Assembly (NCBI RefSeq): GCF_003289625.1
Contig: NZ_QMBN01000003.1
Coordinates: forward strand, 640,586 to 704,585
Reading direction: 5' to 3'
DNA length: 64,000 nt
Origin: Microbacterium sp. SMR1
GTDB taxonomy: Bacteria; Actinomycetota; Actinomycetes; Actinomycetales; Microbacteriaceae
Part shown: piece by piece, positions 31,499 to 41,016 of the stretch
How the letters are laid out: the number at the start of each line of letters is the position of its first letter
Position numbering within the stretch: the stretch's first letter is position 1
Notes under the pieces: model-generated
Database searches by the model: none
What the model saw: the letters and a program-made list of their open reading frames with translations, nothing else
What the model was told of the DNA's origin: nothing
Translations under genes and position numbers: made by a program

Positions 31499-32860
31499 AT
31501 GAAGAGACCCATCACGACCGTGGCCGTCGTCGGCATCGCAGCGTTCTCGCTCGCTCTCACGAGCTGCGGCAGCGGCGGCGGGGGCGGAGACGAAGCGTCG
31601 TCCGACACGATCCGCGTCGCCTATCAGAAGACGACGTCGTTCACCGCGATGGACGAGCTCATGAAGAAGACGAAGGAGGAGTACGAGGCCGCGCACGAGG
31701 GGATGACGGTCGAGCTCGTGCCGATCGAGGCGGAGCAGGACCAGTACTTCACCAAGCTCGCCCTCATGAACGGGTCGGCGGGGACGGCGCCCGACGTCAT
31801 CTACGAGGACACCTTCCAGATCCGATCGGATGCCGCCGCCGGATATCTGCAGCCGATCGACGACTATCTCGCCGACTGGGACCAGTGGGAGCAGTACGAC
31901 GACGGCGCCAAGCAGGCCGGGCTCGGCGACGACGGCAAGACGTACGGCGTCTCGCTCGGCACCGACACCCGGGGCCTCTACTTCAACAAGCAGCTGTTCG
32001 CGGCGGCGGGGCTTCCCGAGGACTGGGCGCCGGAGAGCTGGGACGACGTGCTCGAGGCCGCGCGCACCATCAAGGAGAGCAACCCCGACGTCATCCCGTT
32101 CAACATCTACGCGTCGCAGGCACTGGGCGAGGCGACGTCGATGCAGGGCTTCGAGATGCTGCTCTACGGCACCGAGGATGAGCTCCTCGACACCGACACG
32201 AACAAGTGGGTCACCGGCTCGACGGGGTTCCTCGACGCACTCGAGTTCTATCAGACGGTCGCGAAGGAGAAGCTCGGCCCCGACCCGGCGCTGGCGCTCG
32301 ACGCCGGCTGGGGAACCAAAGTCAGCACGGAGCTCCTCCCCCAGGGCGGGATCGCCATCGCGCTCGACGGTTCGTGGCTGCCGAGCAACTGGATCGACGG
32401 CGAGAACGCGTGGCCGGAGTGGGAGCAGACGATGGGCTTCGCCGCTATGCCGACCCAGGACGGCGGCGGTGACGGCTTCACCTCGATGTCGGGCGGATGG
32501 ACGCTCGCGATGGGTGCCAACGCGAAGAACCCGCAGGCCGCCTTCGACTTCATCGCCCAGGCTCTGACGTTCGAGAACGCACTGATGTATCACCAGGAGG
32601 CCGGGCAGATCGCGGTGCGCAAGGACGTCGCCGCCAGCCAGGAGTACCTCGACTACAACCCGTCGTTCGAGTTCTTCTCATCGCTCGTGCCGTACACCCA
32701 CTTCCGGCCGGCAACGCCCGATTACTCGCAGATCTCGGCGAACATCCCGCGCGCGACGGAGTCGATCTTCACCGGTCAGGCGACCCCGCAGGATGCACAG
32801 GCCGCGTACGACTCCGCTCTCGTCGGCATCGTCGGCGAGGAGAACACGCAGGCGGGCTGA
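31499..32860 (+). CDS. Sugar ABC transporter substrate-binding lipoprotein
   Basis: 453 residues with a lipoprotein signal: LTSCGSG places the lipidated Cys at 23. An AAAGGAG site precedes the ATG. The body is an extracellular solute-binding family 1 fold with DTIRVAYQK, GTAPDVIYEDTF, GVSLGTDTRGLYFNKQLF and PTQDGGGDGFTSMSGGWTLA, typical of oligosaccharide binders. It captures sugar outside and delivers it to the permeases encoded next. Clustering with a GH38 enzyme points to alpha-mannosides or N-glycan pieces. Confidence 0.88.
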   Translation: MKRPITTVAVVGIAAFSLALTSCGSGGGGGDEASSDTIRVAYQKTTSFTAMDELMKKTKEEYEAAHEGMTVELVPIEAEQDQYFTKLALMNGSAGTAPDVIYEDTFQIRSDAAAGYLQPIDDYLADWDQWEQYDDGAKQAGLGDDGKTYGVSLGTDTRGLYFNKQLFAAAGLPEDWAPESWDDVLEAARTIKESNPDVIPFNIYASQALGEATSMQGFEMLLYGTEDELLDTDTNKWVTGSTGFLDALEFYQTVAKEKLGPDPALALDAGWGTKVSTELLPQGGIAIALDGSWLPSNWIDGENAWPEWEQTMGFAAMPTQDGGGDGFTSMSGGWTLAMGANAKNPQAAFDFIAQALTFENALMYHQEAGQIAVRKDVAASQEYLDYNPSFEFFSSLVPYTHFRPATPDYSQISANIPRATESIFTGQATPQDAQAAYDSALVGIVGEENTQAG

Positions 32861-32867
32861 TCCAGCG

Positions 32868-33812
32868 ATGACCGCCACCGCCACCGTCACCACCGGCGGT
32901 CGGCACCGCCCGGGCCGGGAGATCACCTCCCGGTCCGGCCGGTCGGCCGGCCGTGCCGCCGCACGACTCCTCCCGCTCCTGCCCGCGGTGCTCCTGCTGC
33001 TCGCGTTCATGCTCGGACCGATCGTCTACGCGCTCTACGGGTCACTGACCGACCGCGCCATGACCGGGCCCCGCGCGGCGAACCCGCAGTTCATCGGACT
33101 CGACAACTACACGGCCCTGTTCGCCTCGGGAGAGTTCTGGCTCTCGCTCGGGCTCACCGTGGTGTTCGTGCTGGCGTCCGCCGTGATCGGCCAGAACGTC
33201 CTCGGGATGCTGCTCGCCGTCCTCATCCGCAACTCGGTGAAGCCGCTGCGTTCGCTCGTCGGCGGACTCGTGGTGCTGGCGTGGGTGCTGCCGGAGATCG
33301 TCGCCGCCTTCGCCCTTTACGCCTTCTTCCAGACCGACGGCACCCTCAACACCTTCCTCGGCTGGTTCGGGCTGGAGGGCACGAGCTGGCTGTACTACTT
33401 CCCGATGCTGGCGGTGATCCTGGCGAACATCTGGCGCGGCACGGCCTTCTCGATGATGGTCTACAACGCGGCGCTGTCCGAGGTGCCGCCCGAGCTGATC
33501 GAGGCCGCGACGATCGACGGCGCCGGCGCCTGGCAGCGCTTCATCCGCGTCACCCTCCCCGTCATCCGGCGGTCGATCTCCACCAATCTGCTGCTGACGA
33601 CGCTGCAGACGCTCGGCGTGTTCACGCTCATCTGGGTGATGACCGGGGGCGGTCCGGGAACGCAGTCGTCGACGCTCCCCGTGCTGGCGTTCCAGGAGGC
33701 GTTCAAGTTCGCCCAGGTCGGATACGGCACCGCGATCGCCGTCGTGACGCTCCTGATCGGCGCCGTCTTCTCCGCCGTCTACATCCGCATCCTCAAGCCG
33801 GAGGTCGACTGA
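32868..33812 (+). CDS. Sugar ABC transporter permease (MalF-type)
   Basis: 314 residues from the ATG at 32868, 7 bases after the binding protein gene. Six helices are present, with a long cytoplasmic N-terminus. The EAA loop that docks the ATPase reads EAATIDGAGAWQRFIRVTLP. It forms the transmembrane pore with the permease encoded next. No ATPase gene is in this locus, so a shared ATPase of the MsiK type elsewhere is expected. Confidence 0.88.
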   Translation: MTATATVTTGGRHRPGREITSRSGRSAGRAAARLLPLLPAVLLLLAFMLGPIVYALYGSLTDRAMTGPRAANPQFIGLDNYTALFASGEFWLSLGLTVVFVLASAVIGQNVLGMLLAVLIRNSVKPLRSLVGGLVVLAWVLPEIVAAFALYAFFQTDGTLNTFLGWFGLEGTSWLYYFPMLAVILANIWRGTAFSMMVYNAALSEVPPELIEAATIDGAGAWQRFIRVTLPVIRRSISTNLLLTTLQTLGVFTLIWVMTGGGPGTQSSTLPVLAFQEAFKFAQVGYGTAIAVVTLLIGAVFSAVYIRILKPEVD

Positions 33813-33813
33813 C

Positions 33814-34665
33814 ATGGCCACCATCGCCACCTCGGTCTCGGCACCGCGGAAGCGGGCTCAGACCGTGCTGTCGTCGATCATCCTCGCGGCGATCGGCGTG
33901 CTCTTCCTCGTGCCGCTGCTGTGGATCGTCTTCGCTTCCTTCGACGGCGACGCGAAGGTCACGATGAAGGTCCCCGAGACCTGGACCCTCGAGAACTACA
34001 CGCAGGTGATGACGTGGGAGCTCACGTTCCAGCCTCTCCTGAACTCGATCCTCGTCTCGCTGGGCACCGCCGTCATCACCGTTGTCGTCGGTGTGCTCGC
34101 GGCCTACCCGCTGTCGCGCTACGCGATGCGGTTCCAGAAGACGTTCATGTACGCGATCCTCTTCGGCACCGGGCTGCCGATCACCGCGATGATGGTGCCG
34201 GTCTACGCGCTGTTCGTCTCGTTCGGGCTGCTCGACTCGGTGTGGGGCGTCATCGTCTTCATGGCCGCGACATCTCTGCCGATGGCGATCTGGATGCTGA
34301 AGAACTTCATGGACTCGGTGCCGATCTCTCTCGAAGAGGCCGCCTGGGTCGACGGGGCCGGGTCGATGCAGGCTCTCGCGCGCATCGTCATCCCGCTCAT
34401 GCGCTCAGGCATCGGCGTCGTGTTCATCTTCGTCTTCACGACCGCCTGGGGGAACTTCTTCGTCCCCTTCGTGCTGCTCTTCACGTCGTCGAAGTTCCCG
34501 GCGGCGGTGTCGATCTTCAACTTCTTCGGTCAGTACGGTTCGATCGCCTACGGACAGCTCGCCGCCTACTCGGTGCTCTATGCCGCACCGATGGTGGTGC
34601 TGTACGTCCTCGTCCAGCGATTCTCGGGCGGCTCGTTCGCCCTCGCCGGCTCCGTCAAGGGCTGA
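33814..34665 (+). CDS. Sugar ABC transporter permease (MalG-type)
   Basis: 283 residues; the ATG lies 1 base after the stop of the first permease. Six helices, and the EAA loop EEAAWVDGAGSMQALARIVI with the usual Gly. The C-terminus ends FALAGSVKG, characteristic of MalG-like permeases. It pairs with the MalF-type permease, and the alpha-mannosidase gene follows 27 bases later. Confidence 0.88.
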   Translation: MATIATSVSAPRKRAQTVLSSIILAAIGVLFLVPLLWIVFASFDGDAKVTMKVPETWTLENYTQVMTWELTFQPLLNSILVSLGTAVITVVVGVLAAYPLSRYAMRFQKTFMYAILFGTGLPITAMMVPVYALFVSFGLLDSVWGVIVFMAATSLPMAIWMLKNFMDSVPISLEEAAWVDGAGSMQALARIVIPLMRSGIGVVFIFVFTTAWGNFFVPFVLLFTSSKFPAAVSIFNFFGQYGSIAYGQLAAYSVLYAAPMVVLYVLVQRFSGGSFALAGSVKG

Positions 34666-34692
34666 CCCGCTTCCTCCCCGAAAGGCTCCTCC

Positions 34693-37600
34693 ATGCACGA
34701 CCGCTCCACTCTCGCGCTGCTGCGCATCGACCGATTCGTCCGCGAACGTCTGGCCCCGGCGATCCACCGCGACTCCCGCCCGCTCGCGGTCAGCCGCTGG
34801 GAGGCGCCGGCCGAGCCGGTCGCCTTCGACGAGGCCCGCGACGGCGCCTACCGTCCGATCACGGTCGGTGAACCGTGGGGACGCCCGTGGGGGACGACCT
34901 GGTTCCGCGTCACGGGCGAGGCGCCGGACGAGTGGTTCGACGGGGACGAGCCGATCGCCGGGACGCGACCCGAGCTCGTCGTCGACCTCGGATTCACGAC
35001 CGGACAGGCGGGCTTCCAATGCGAGGCGATGGTGTGGTCGGTCGACGGCCGGCCGCTGCGCGGCATCGCGCCGCTCAACAACGCGGTGACCGAGGCGGTG
35101 TCGCCGGGCGGTGAGATCGACGTCTTCGTGGAGGGCGCCTCCAACCCCGACGTCGGGAGCATCTTCACCTTCGCGCCCACACCGGTCGGCGACCGGGCGA
35201 CCGCCGGGGAGGATCCCGTCTACGTGCTGCGGACGGTCGATGTGCGACTGCGCGACCTCGAGGTCACCGCTCTCCTGGACGACACCTCGGCGCTTCGGGG
35301 ACTTGCGGCGCAGCTCGACCCAGCGTCGGCCCGCCGTGCCGACATCCTTCTCGCCTTGGAGCGGATGATCGACGTCGTCGACCCGCACGACGTCGCCGGT
35401 ACCGCCGCCGCGGGCCGCGCCGTCCTCGCTCCCGTGCTGGCCGCGCCGGCCTCGGCGAGCGCACACACCCTGCATGCCGTCGGGCACGCCCACATCGACT
35501 CGGCGTGGCTGTGGCCCGTGCGAGAGACGGTGCGGAAGGTCGCTCGCACGTTCTCGAACGTCCTCTCGCTCATGGACGAAGACCCCGACTTCGTCTTCGC
35601 CGCGTCGTCGGCGCAGCAGTACGCATGGGTGAAGGAGTACTACCCCGACCTGTTCGAGCGCATCCGCGCGCGTGTGGCGGAGGGCCGGTTCGTGCCGGTC
35701 GGCAGCATGTGGGTCGAATCCGACACGAACCTGCCCGGCGCGGAGGCCCTGGCGCGGCAGTTCATCGCGGGCAAAGGCTTCTTCGAGCGCGAGTTCGGCA
35801 TCGACACCCCCGAGGTGTGGCTTCCCGATTCGTTCGGTTACAGCGGGGCTCTTCCGCAGATCGCGAAGGCCGCGGGCGCCCGCTGGTTCCTCACGCAGAA
35901 GATCTCGTGGAACGAGACGAACCGGATGCCGCACCACACCTTCCGGTGGGAAGGCATCGACGGCACCCGCCTGTTCACCCACTTCCCGCCGGTCGACTCG
36001 TACAACTCGATCGTGTCGGCAGCCGAGCTCGCGCACGCCGAACGCAACTACGCCGACAAGGGGCGCGGCACGGTGTCGCTGCTCCCCTATGGATTCGGTG
36101 ACGGCGGGGGCGGCCCCACGCGCGAGATGACGGCGGCGATCGCGCGGACGACCTCGCTGGAGGGCTCACCCCGTGTCGTTCACTCGACACCGCAGCGGTT
36201 CTTCGAGACCGCCGAAGCGGAGTACCCCGAGCCCGAGGTCTGGGTCGGCGAGCTCTATCTCGAGTTCCACCGCGGCACCTATACGAGCCAGCTCGCCACG
36301 AAGCAGGGCAACCGCCGCAGCGAGCACCTGCTGCGCGAGGCCGAGCTGTGGGCGACGACCGCGGCTGTGCGCACCGGCGCACCGTATCCCGCCGAGAGGC
36401 TCGCGCGGGCGTGGGAGACGGTGCTGCTGCAGCAGTTCCACGACATCCTGCCGGGATCGTCGATCGCCTGGGTCTATCAGGACGCCGAGCGCAACTACGC
36501 CGCGGTCGCCCGCGAGCTCGAGGAGATCATCGGCGACGCGTTGACCGCTCTCGCGGGATCGCCCGAGTCGGGCGAGGCCACATCCGAGCTCAGGGTCAAC
36601 GCCGCGCCGCACGCGCGCGGCGGGGTTCCGGCGCTCGGAGCCGTACCCGTTGCCCCGGCGTCCCGCGTGCGCCCCGAACGCTCGCCCGAGGGCTGGGTGC
36701 TCGACAACGGCATCGTGCGCGTGGTGATCGACGATCGCGGGCTGATCGTCTCGGCGGTCGATGTGGCGAGTGGTCGCGAGAGCGTGCCGCCGGGCGCGGC
36801 ATCCGCTCTTCTGCAACTGCACCGCGACACCCCGACGCAGTGGGATGCCTGGGATGTCGACGTGCACTATCGGAACACCGTCACCGACCTCACCGACATC
36901 GACGGCCTCGAGCTCGACGGCGACGAGGTCGTCGTCACCCGGTCGTTCGGCTTGTCGCGCGTGGTCGAGCGCATCGGACTCGATGCCGGGTCGCGCACCC
37001 TGTCGCTCGGGTTCGAACTCGACTGGCACGAGACGCAGAAACTGCTCAAGCTCGCGTTCCCCGTCGACGTGCACACCGACAGCGCGACCTCGGAGGTGCA
37101 GTTCGGCCATATCGAGCGGAAGACCCACACCAACACGTCGTGGGATGCCGCGCGCTTCGAGACCGTCGCGCAGCGGTGGGTGCGCGTGGGCGAACCCGGC
37201 TTCGGCGTCGCGGTCGTGAACGACTCCACCTACGGTCACGACATCACTCGAGCCGAGCGCTCGGTCGGCGGCGGCACGGTCTCGGTCGTCCGGCTGTCGC
37301 TCATCCGGTCGGCGCTGTTCCCCGATCCCACGCAGGATCAGGGCGCGTATGCACTGCGGGTCGGCCTGGTCGTCGGCGCGGACGTCGAGGATGCCGTCGT
37401 CGAGGGCTATCGGCTGAATCTGCCCGAACGGGTGGTGACGGGGACCGCCTCCGCGATCGAGCCGATCGTGACGGTGGCGGACCCGGGGGTCGTCGTCGAG
37501 GCGGTCAAGCTCGCCGAGGACGGCTCGGGCGACGTGGTCGTGCGGCTGTACGAGGCGCTCGGCCGCCGTGTCGACACCGTCGTGCACCCCGGTTTCGACG

Positions 37601-37722
37601 CGCTCGGGGCGGTTCGGACCGATCTGCTCGAGCGCGAGGTCGCGGCCTCCGCCCTCGTCGACGATGCCGTTCCCCTCTCCCTCCGCCCGTTCGAGATCGT
37701 GACCCTCCGCTTCGCCCGCTGA
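34693..37722 (+). CDS. Alpha-mannosidase, glycoside hydrolase family 38
   Basis: 1009 residues, typical for bacterial GH38. After an N-terminal beta domain, the catalytic domain begins with GHAHIDSAWLWPVRETVRKV (zinc His and Asp). It then shows ESDTNLPGAEALARQF, the nucleophile Asp in VWLPDSFGYSGALPQI, WNETNRMPHHTFRWEG and the zinc-binding Glu/His region ELYLEFHRGTYTSQ. A central three-helix part has QQFHDILPGSSIAWVY, and the C-terminal beta-sandwich domains follow. It is a zinc-dependent retaining enzyme that removes alpha-mannose units. There is no signal peptide, so it cleaves imported oligosaccharides in the cytosol. Last gene of the sugar operon; a terminator follows. Confidence 0.93.
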   Translation: MHDRSTLALLRIDRFVRERLAPAIHRDSRPLAVSRWEAPAEPVAFDEARDGAYRPITVGEPWGRPWGTTWFRVTGEAPDEWFDGDEPIAGTRPELVVDLGFTTGQAGFQCEAMVWSVDGRPLRGIAPLNNAVTEAVSPGGEIDVFVEGASNPDVGSIFTFAPTPVGDRATAGEDPVYVLRTVDVRLRDLEVTALLDDTSALRGLAAQLDPASARRADILLALERMIDVVDPHDVAGTAAAGRAVLAPVLAAPASASAHTLHAVGHAHIDSAWLWPVRETVRKVARTFSNVLSLMDEDPDFVFAASSAQQYAWVKEYYPDLFERIRARVAEGRFVPVGSMWVESDTNLPGAEALARQFIAGKGFFEREFGIDTPEVWLPDSFGYSGALPQIAKAAGARWFLTQKISWNETNRMPHHTFRWEGIDGTRLFTHFPPVDSYNSIVSAAELAHAERNYADKGRGTVSLLPYGFGDGGGGPTREMTAAIARTTSLEGSPRVVHSTPQRFFETAEAEYPEPEVWVGELYLEFHRGTYTSQLATKQGNRRSEHLLREAELWATTAAVRTGAPYPAERLARAWETVLLQQFHDILPGSSIAWVYQDAERNYAAVARELEEIIGDALTALAGSPESGEATSELRVNAAPHARGGVPALGAVPVAPASRVRPERSPEGWVLDNGIVRVVIDDRGLIVSAVDVASGRESVPPGAASALLQLHRDTPTQWDAWDVDVHYRNTVTDLTDIDGLELDGDEVVVTRSFGLSRVVERIGLDAGSRTLSLGFELDWHETQKLLKLAFPVDVHTDSATSEVQFGHIERKTHTNTSWDAARFETVAQRWVRVGEPGFGVAVVNDSTYGHDITRAERSVGGGTVSVVRLSLIRSALFPDPTQDQGAYALRVGLVVGADVEDAVVEGYRLNLPERVVTGTASAIEPIVTVADPGVVVEAVKLAEDGSGDVVVRLYEALGRRVDTVVHPGFDALGAVRTDLLEREVAASALVDDAVPLSLRPFEIVTLRFAR

Positions 37723-37731
37723 CGGCTGACG

Positions 37732-37769
37732 CGCGTGGTGCGCCGGGATTTGTTCCGGCGCGCCACGCG
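37732..37769 (+). terminator. Intrinsic terminator after the alpha-mannosidase gene
   Basis: Arms CGCGTGGTGCGCCGG (37732-37746) and CCGGCGCGCCACGCG (37755-37769) pair over 15 positions with one G-T around an 8-base loop, 10 bases after the stop codon. Confidence 0.8.
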
Positions 37770-37776
37770 GATCAGG

Positions 37777-37822
37777 CACATCATGTAGTGGCTGAATCGA
37801 GACCCGACCCCCACATCTGGGG
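37777..37822 (+). promoter_or_regulatory. Tandem NrdR boxes before nrdD
   Basis: Two palindromic sites, CACATCATGTAGTG (37777-37790) and CCCCACATCTGGGG (37809-37822), are centred 32 bp apart. Three helical turns is the spacing NrdR needs to bind paired boxes. Both carry the CACATC core seen in actinobacterial NrdR boxes. Repression of the reductase by NrdR (gene not in the window) is therefore likely. Confidence 0.65.
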
Positions 37823-37843
37823 AATCTCGACGAAGGAGCTCAC

Positions 37844-39637
37844 ATGACCGCGCGATCCATCTCCGTCCAGGCGACCGTGGAGGAGTACCTCGAGAGACGC
37901 GACTGGCGCGTCAACGCGAACGCGAATCAGGGCTACAGCCTCGGCGGGCTCATCCTCAACGCGTCTGGCAAGCTGATCGCCAACTACTGGCTCGACGAGG
38001 TCTACGCGCCCGAGGCCGGAGCGCACCGCGACGGCGACATCCACATCCACGATCTCGACGTGTTCGCCGGCTACTGCGCCGGGTGGTCGCTGCGCCAGCT
38101 CCTCGAGCAGGGGTTCAACGGGGTTCCGGGCGCGATCTCGTCGGCCCCGCCGAAGCACTTCTCGAGCGCCCTCGGCCAGATCGTCAACTTCCTCGGCACC
38201 CTTCAGAACGAGTGGGCCGGAGCGCAGGCGTTCAGCTCGTTCGACACCTATCTCGCACCCTTCGTGCGGCTCGACGGGCTCGACGAGCGAGCCGTACGCC
38301 AGGGCATCCAGGAGCTCGTCTTCAACCTCAACGTCCCCTCGCGATGGGGCACTCAGACCCCGTTCACCAACCTGACCTTCGACTGGACCTGCCCCGACGA
38401 CCTCGCCGACCAGCGCCCGCTCGTCGGCGGGCGCCTCGCCGACTTCACGTACGGCGATCTCGCGCCCGAGATGGCGATGATCAACCGCGCGTTCCTGTCG
38501 GTGATGACCGAGGGCGACGCCGACGGCCGGGCGTTCACCTTCCCCATCCCGACCTACAACATCACGAAGGACTTCGACTGGGACTCCCCCGAGGCCGACG
38601 CGCTGTTCCGGATGACGGCGAAGTACGGCCTGCCCTACTTCCAGAACTTCGTGAACTCCGACCTCGACCCCGGAATGATCCGGTCGATGTGCTGCCGCCT
38701 GCAGCTCGACCTCACGGAGCTCCTCAAGCGCGGCAACGGGCTGTTCGGCTCGGCCGAGCAGACCGGGTCGGTCGGGGTCGTCACGATCAACTGCGCGCGG
38801 CTCGGATTCGTGCACGCCGGCGACCGCGCGGGCCTGTACGCGCAGCTCGACCGGCTGCTGGAGCTCGCGCGCGACAGCCTCGAGGCCAAGCGCACCGTCA
38901 TCGGACGCCACCTCGACGCGGGCCTGTTCCCCTACAGCCGGCGCTACCTCGGCACCCTGGACAACCACTTCTCGACGATCGGCGTGAACGGGCTGAACGA
39001 GGCGGTGCGCAACTTCTCGGGCGACGCGGATGACATCACGACCGAGGAGGGGATGCGGTTCGCCGCCGACCTGCTCGATCACGTGCGCGTACGCATGGTG
39101 GAGTTCCAGGAGCAGACCGGGCACCTCTACAACCTCGAGGCCACCCCGGCCGAGTCGGCGACCTACCGCTTCGCCCGCGCCGATATCGCGCGCTTCGCGG
39201 GCATCCGTCACGCCGGCACGACCGCCAACCCGTACTACACGAACTCGTCGCAGCTGCCGGTCGCGTTCACCGACGACCCGTTCCTCGCGATGGAGCTCCA
39301 GGAGGGGCTGCAGCAGAGGTACACCGGCGGCACCGTCCTGCACCTCTACATGGGCGAGGCCGCACCTACGGCGGCGGCGTGCAAGACCCTCGTCCGCCGT
39401 TCGCTCGAGCGGTTCCGCATCCCGTACATCACGATCACGCCGACGTTCTCGATCTGCCCCCAGCATGGGTACCTCTCGGGCGACCACGCGACGTGCCCTC
39501 AGTGCCTCGCCGAGTGCGAGGTGTGGACGCGGGTGATGGGCTACTTCCGCCCGGTCTCGTCGTTCAACATCGGCAAGAGAGGCGAGGCCGCCGAGCGTGT
39601 GGCGTTCTCGTACGAACGCGCCGCGGCGGTCGTGTGA
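37844..39637 (+). CDS. nrdD: Anaerobic ribonucleoside-triphosphate reductase (class III)
   Basis: 597 residues. The glycyl radical site is in RVMGYFRPVSSFN (Gly near 566), and the zinc-binding Cys pairs are CPQHGYLSGDHATCPQC. Active-site Cys lies in SVGVVTINCARLGF, and DGDIHIHDLD is the conserved N-terminal block. The usual N-terminal ATP-cone (about 100 residues) is missing, so overall activity control by dATP at that site should be absent. It reduces NTPs to dNTPs without oxygen, using formate. GGAG precedes the ATG. nrdG follows directly, and NrdR boxes lie upstream. Confidence 0.93.
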   Translation: MTARSISVQATVEEYLERRDWRVNANANQGYSLGGLILNASGKLIANYWLDEVYAPEAGAHRDGDIHIHDLDVFAGYCAGWSLRQLLEQGFNGVPGAISSAPPKHFSSALGQIVNFLGTLQNEWAGAQAFSSFDTYLAPFVRLDGLDERAVRQGIQELVFNLNVPSRWGTQTPFTNLTFDWTCPDDLADQRPLVGGRLADFTYGDLAPEMAMINRAFLSVMTEGDADGRAFTFPIPTYNITKDFDWDSPEADALFRMTAKYGLPYFQNFVNSDLDPGMIRSMCCRLQLDLTELLKRGNGLFGSAEQTGSVGVVTINCARLGFVHAGDRAGLYAQLDRLLELARDSLEAKRTVIGRHLDAGLFPYSRRYLGTLDNHFSTIGVNGLNEAVRNFSGDADDITTEEGMRFAADLLDHVRVRMVEFQEQTGHLYNLEATPAESATYRFARADIARFAGIRHAGTTANPYYTNSSQLPVAFTDDPFLAMELQEGLQQRYTGGTVLHLYMGEAAPTAAACKTLVRRSLERFRIPYITITPTFSICPQHGYLSGDHATCPQCLAECEVWTRVMGYFRPVSSFNIGKRGEAAERVAFSYERAAAVV

Positions 39638-39638
39638 C

Positions 39639-40364
39639 GTGTCCGCTGTGGCGGGTCGCGGCGCTTCCGAGCTGCGCATCGCGGGACTCTCGCGGTTCTC
39701 GACGGTCGATCGGCCGGGGCACCTCGTGGCGACGGTGTTCCTGCAGGGGTGCCCATGGGACTGCGCCTACTGCCACAACCCCGATCTGATCGATCCGCGG
39801 ACAAGCGGGGTGATGCCGTGGGCGGACGTCGCCGCCTTCCTCGGCGAGCGCCGCGGCCTGCTCGACGGGGTCGTCTTCTCGGGCGGTGAGCCGACGATGC
39901 AACGCGCCCTCCCCGACGCGATCGCACGGACCCGCGAACTCGGGTTCGACGTCGGACTGCATACGGGCGGCGCCTACCCGGACCTGCTCGAAGCCGTGCT
40001 GCCGGCCCTGTCGTGGATCGGCCTCGATGTGAAAGCGGGGGCCGACGACTACGCCGGCGTGACGGGCCGGGGTCCGAGCGGGCGCGCCGCACTGCGCTCG
40101 CTCGACCTCGTGGTCGCCGCTCAGCGCGAGCGCGCCGCCTCGCCGCATCCGCTCGATGTCGAGGTCCGCACGACCGTGCATCCCGACCTCATCGACGACG
40201 CCCGGCTCGGCGATCTCGGCGAGCTGCTGGCCGACCGCGGGGTGCGGCGGTGGGCGATCCAGCGATTCCGTGCGGCGGGCAGCCGGTGCGGCACGCCGGT
40301 CGCCGCCCCGCTGCGGCTCGACCGCGTGCCGCGAGAACGGTTCGAGCGCGTCGACGTGAGATGA
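39639..40364 (+). CDS. nrdG: Anaerobic ribonucleotide reductase activating protein (radical SAM)
   Basis: 241 residues from a GTG at 39639, one base after the nrdD stop; other in-frame starts upstream would overlap nrdD. The iron-sulfur motif is GCPWDCAYCHNPDL (CxxxCxxC). FSGGEPTMQ binds S-adenosylmethionine, and GLDVKAG follows. It generates the glycyl radical on NrdD. The form resembles the pyruvate-formate-lyase activase-like NrdG common in actinobacteria. It converges with bioN. Confidence 0.92.
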   Translation: MSAVAGRGASELRIAGLSRFSTVDRPGHLVATVFLQGCPWDCAYCHNPDLIDPRTSGVMPWADVAAFLGERRGLLDGVVFSGGEPTMQRALPDAIARTRELGFDVGLHTGGAYPDLLEAVLPALSWIGLDVKAGADDYAGVTGRGPSGRAALRSLDLVVAAQRERAASPHPLDVEVRTTVHPDLIDDARLGDLGELLADRGVRRWAIQRFRAAGSRCGTPVAAPLRLDRVPRERFERVDVR

Positions 40365-40394
40365 GGCGCCGCCGTTGCGCGAACTCGGCGCGAG

Positions 40395-40991
40395 TCAGCG
40401 CACGCCCCGCGCGGTGAGAGCGTCGCCGAGGTCGTCGGCGTGTTTCAGTGCGAGCACGATGAACGCCAGCGCGGAGGAACGGATGCCGCCTCCCGCGCCC
40501 CGCGCGCGGTGCGCGTCTCGCACCTCGCCTGCCAGGCGCGCGAGCGTCGGCACGGAGCCGAGCGCGACGACGAGGAGGAGGGAGATGCGCTCGGGGTCGG
40601 CGCCGATCGCCCGGGCGGGACGGAGGACACGCTCGAAGAGGTCGAGCAGAGCGGCGACCGGCGTCGTCAGCGCCAGCAGGGCGGCGAGCAGGATCGCGGC
40701 CAGGATGCGCACGGTTCCGACCACGGCGGGCTCGAGCCCCAGGAAGATGAGCTGGCCGGCGAGCGCGATGATCACGAGCCACCGCAGCGCCCGGATCTGT
40801 CGGACCAGCTCGCGCCAGCCCGTTCCGGGGACGGCGTAGCAGGCGAGGCACAGGGCGGCCGCACCGGCCGCAGTCGCCGGTGCAGCCGGGAGCAGCGACA
40901 CCGTCATCACCAGGCCGAGGAGGAGCAGGGTCTTCGGCCCCGCCGGGAGCCGGTGCCACCCCCGCGCATCCGGACGGTAGAGGGTCAGCAT
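40395..40991 (-). CDS. bioN: Biotin ECF transporter, transmembrane T component
   Basis: 198 residues, about five helices, with the cytoplasmic coupling region LFERVLRPARAIGADPERI and a C-terminal ALTARGVR (the Ala-Arg-Gly motif that grips the ATPase). It follows bioM by 25 bases on the same strand. With BioM and BioY it forms the complex that drives biotin uptake. Confidence 0.85.
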   Translation of the reverse strand: MLTLYRPDARGWHRLPAGPKTLLLLGLVMTVSLLPAAPATAAGAAALCLACYAVPGTGWRELVRQIRALRWLVIIALAGQLIFLGLEPAVVGTVRILAAILLAALLALTTPVAALLDLFERVLRPARAIGADPERISLLLVVALGSVPTLARLAGEVRDAHRARGAGGGIRSSALAFIVLALKHADDLGDALTARGVR

Positions 40992-41016
40992 CGTGCCGCG
41001 CCCGCCTCGGTAGACG

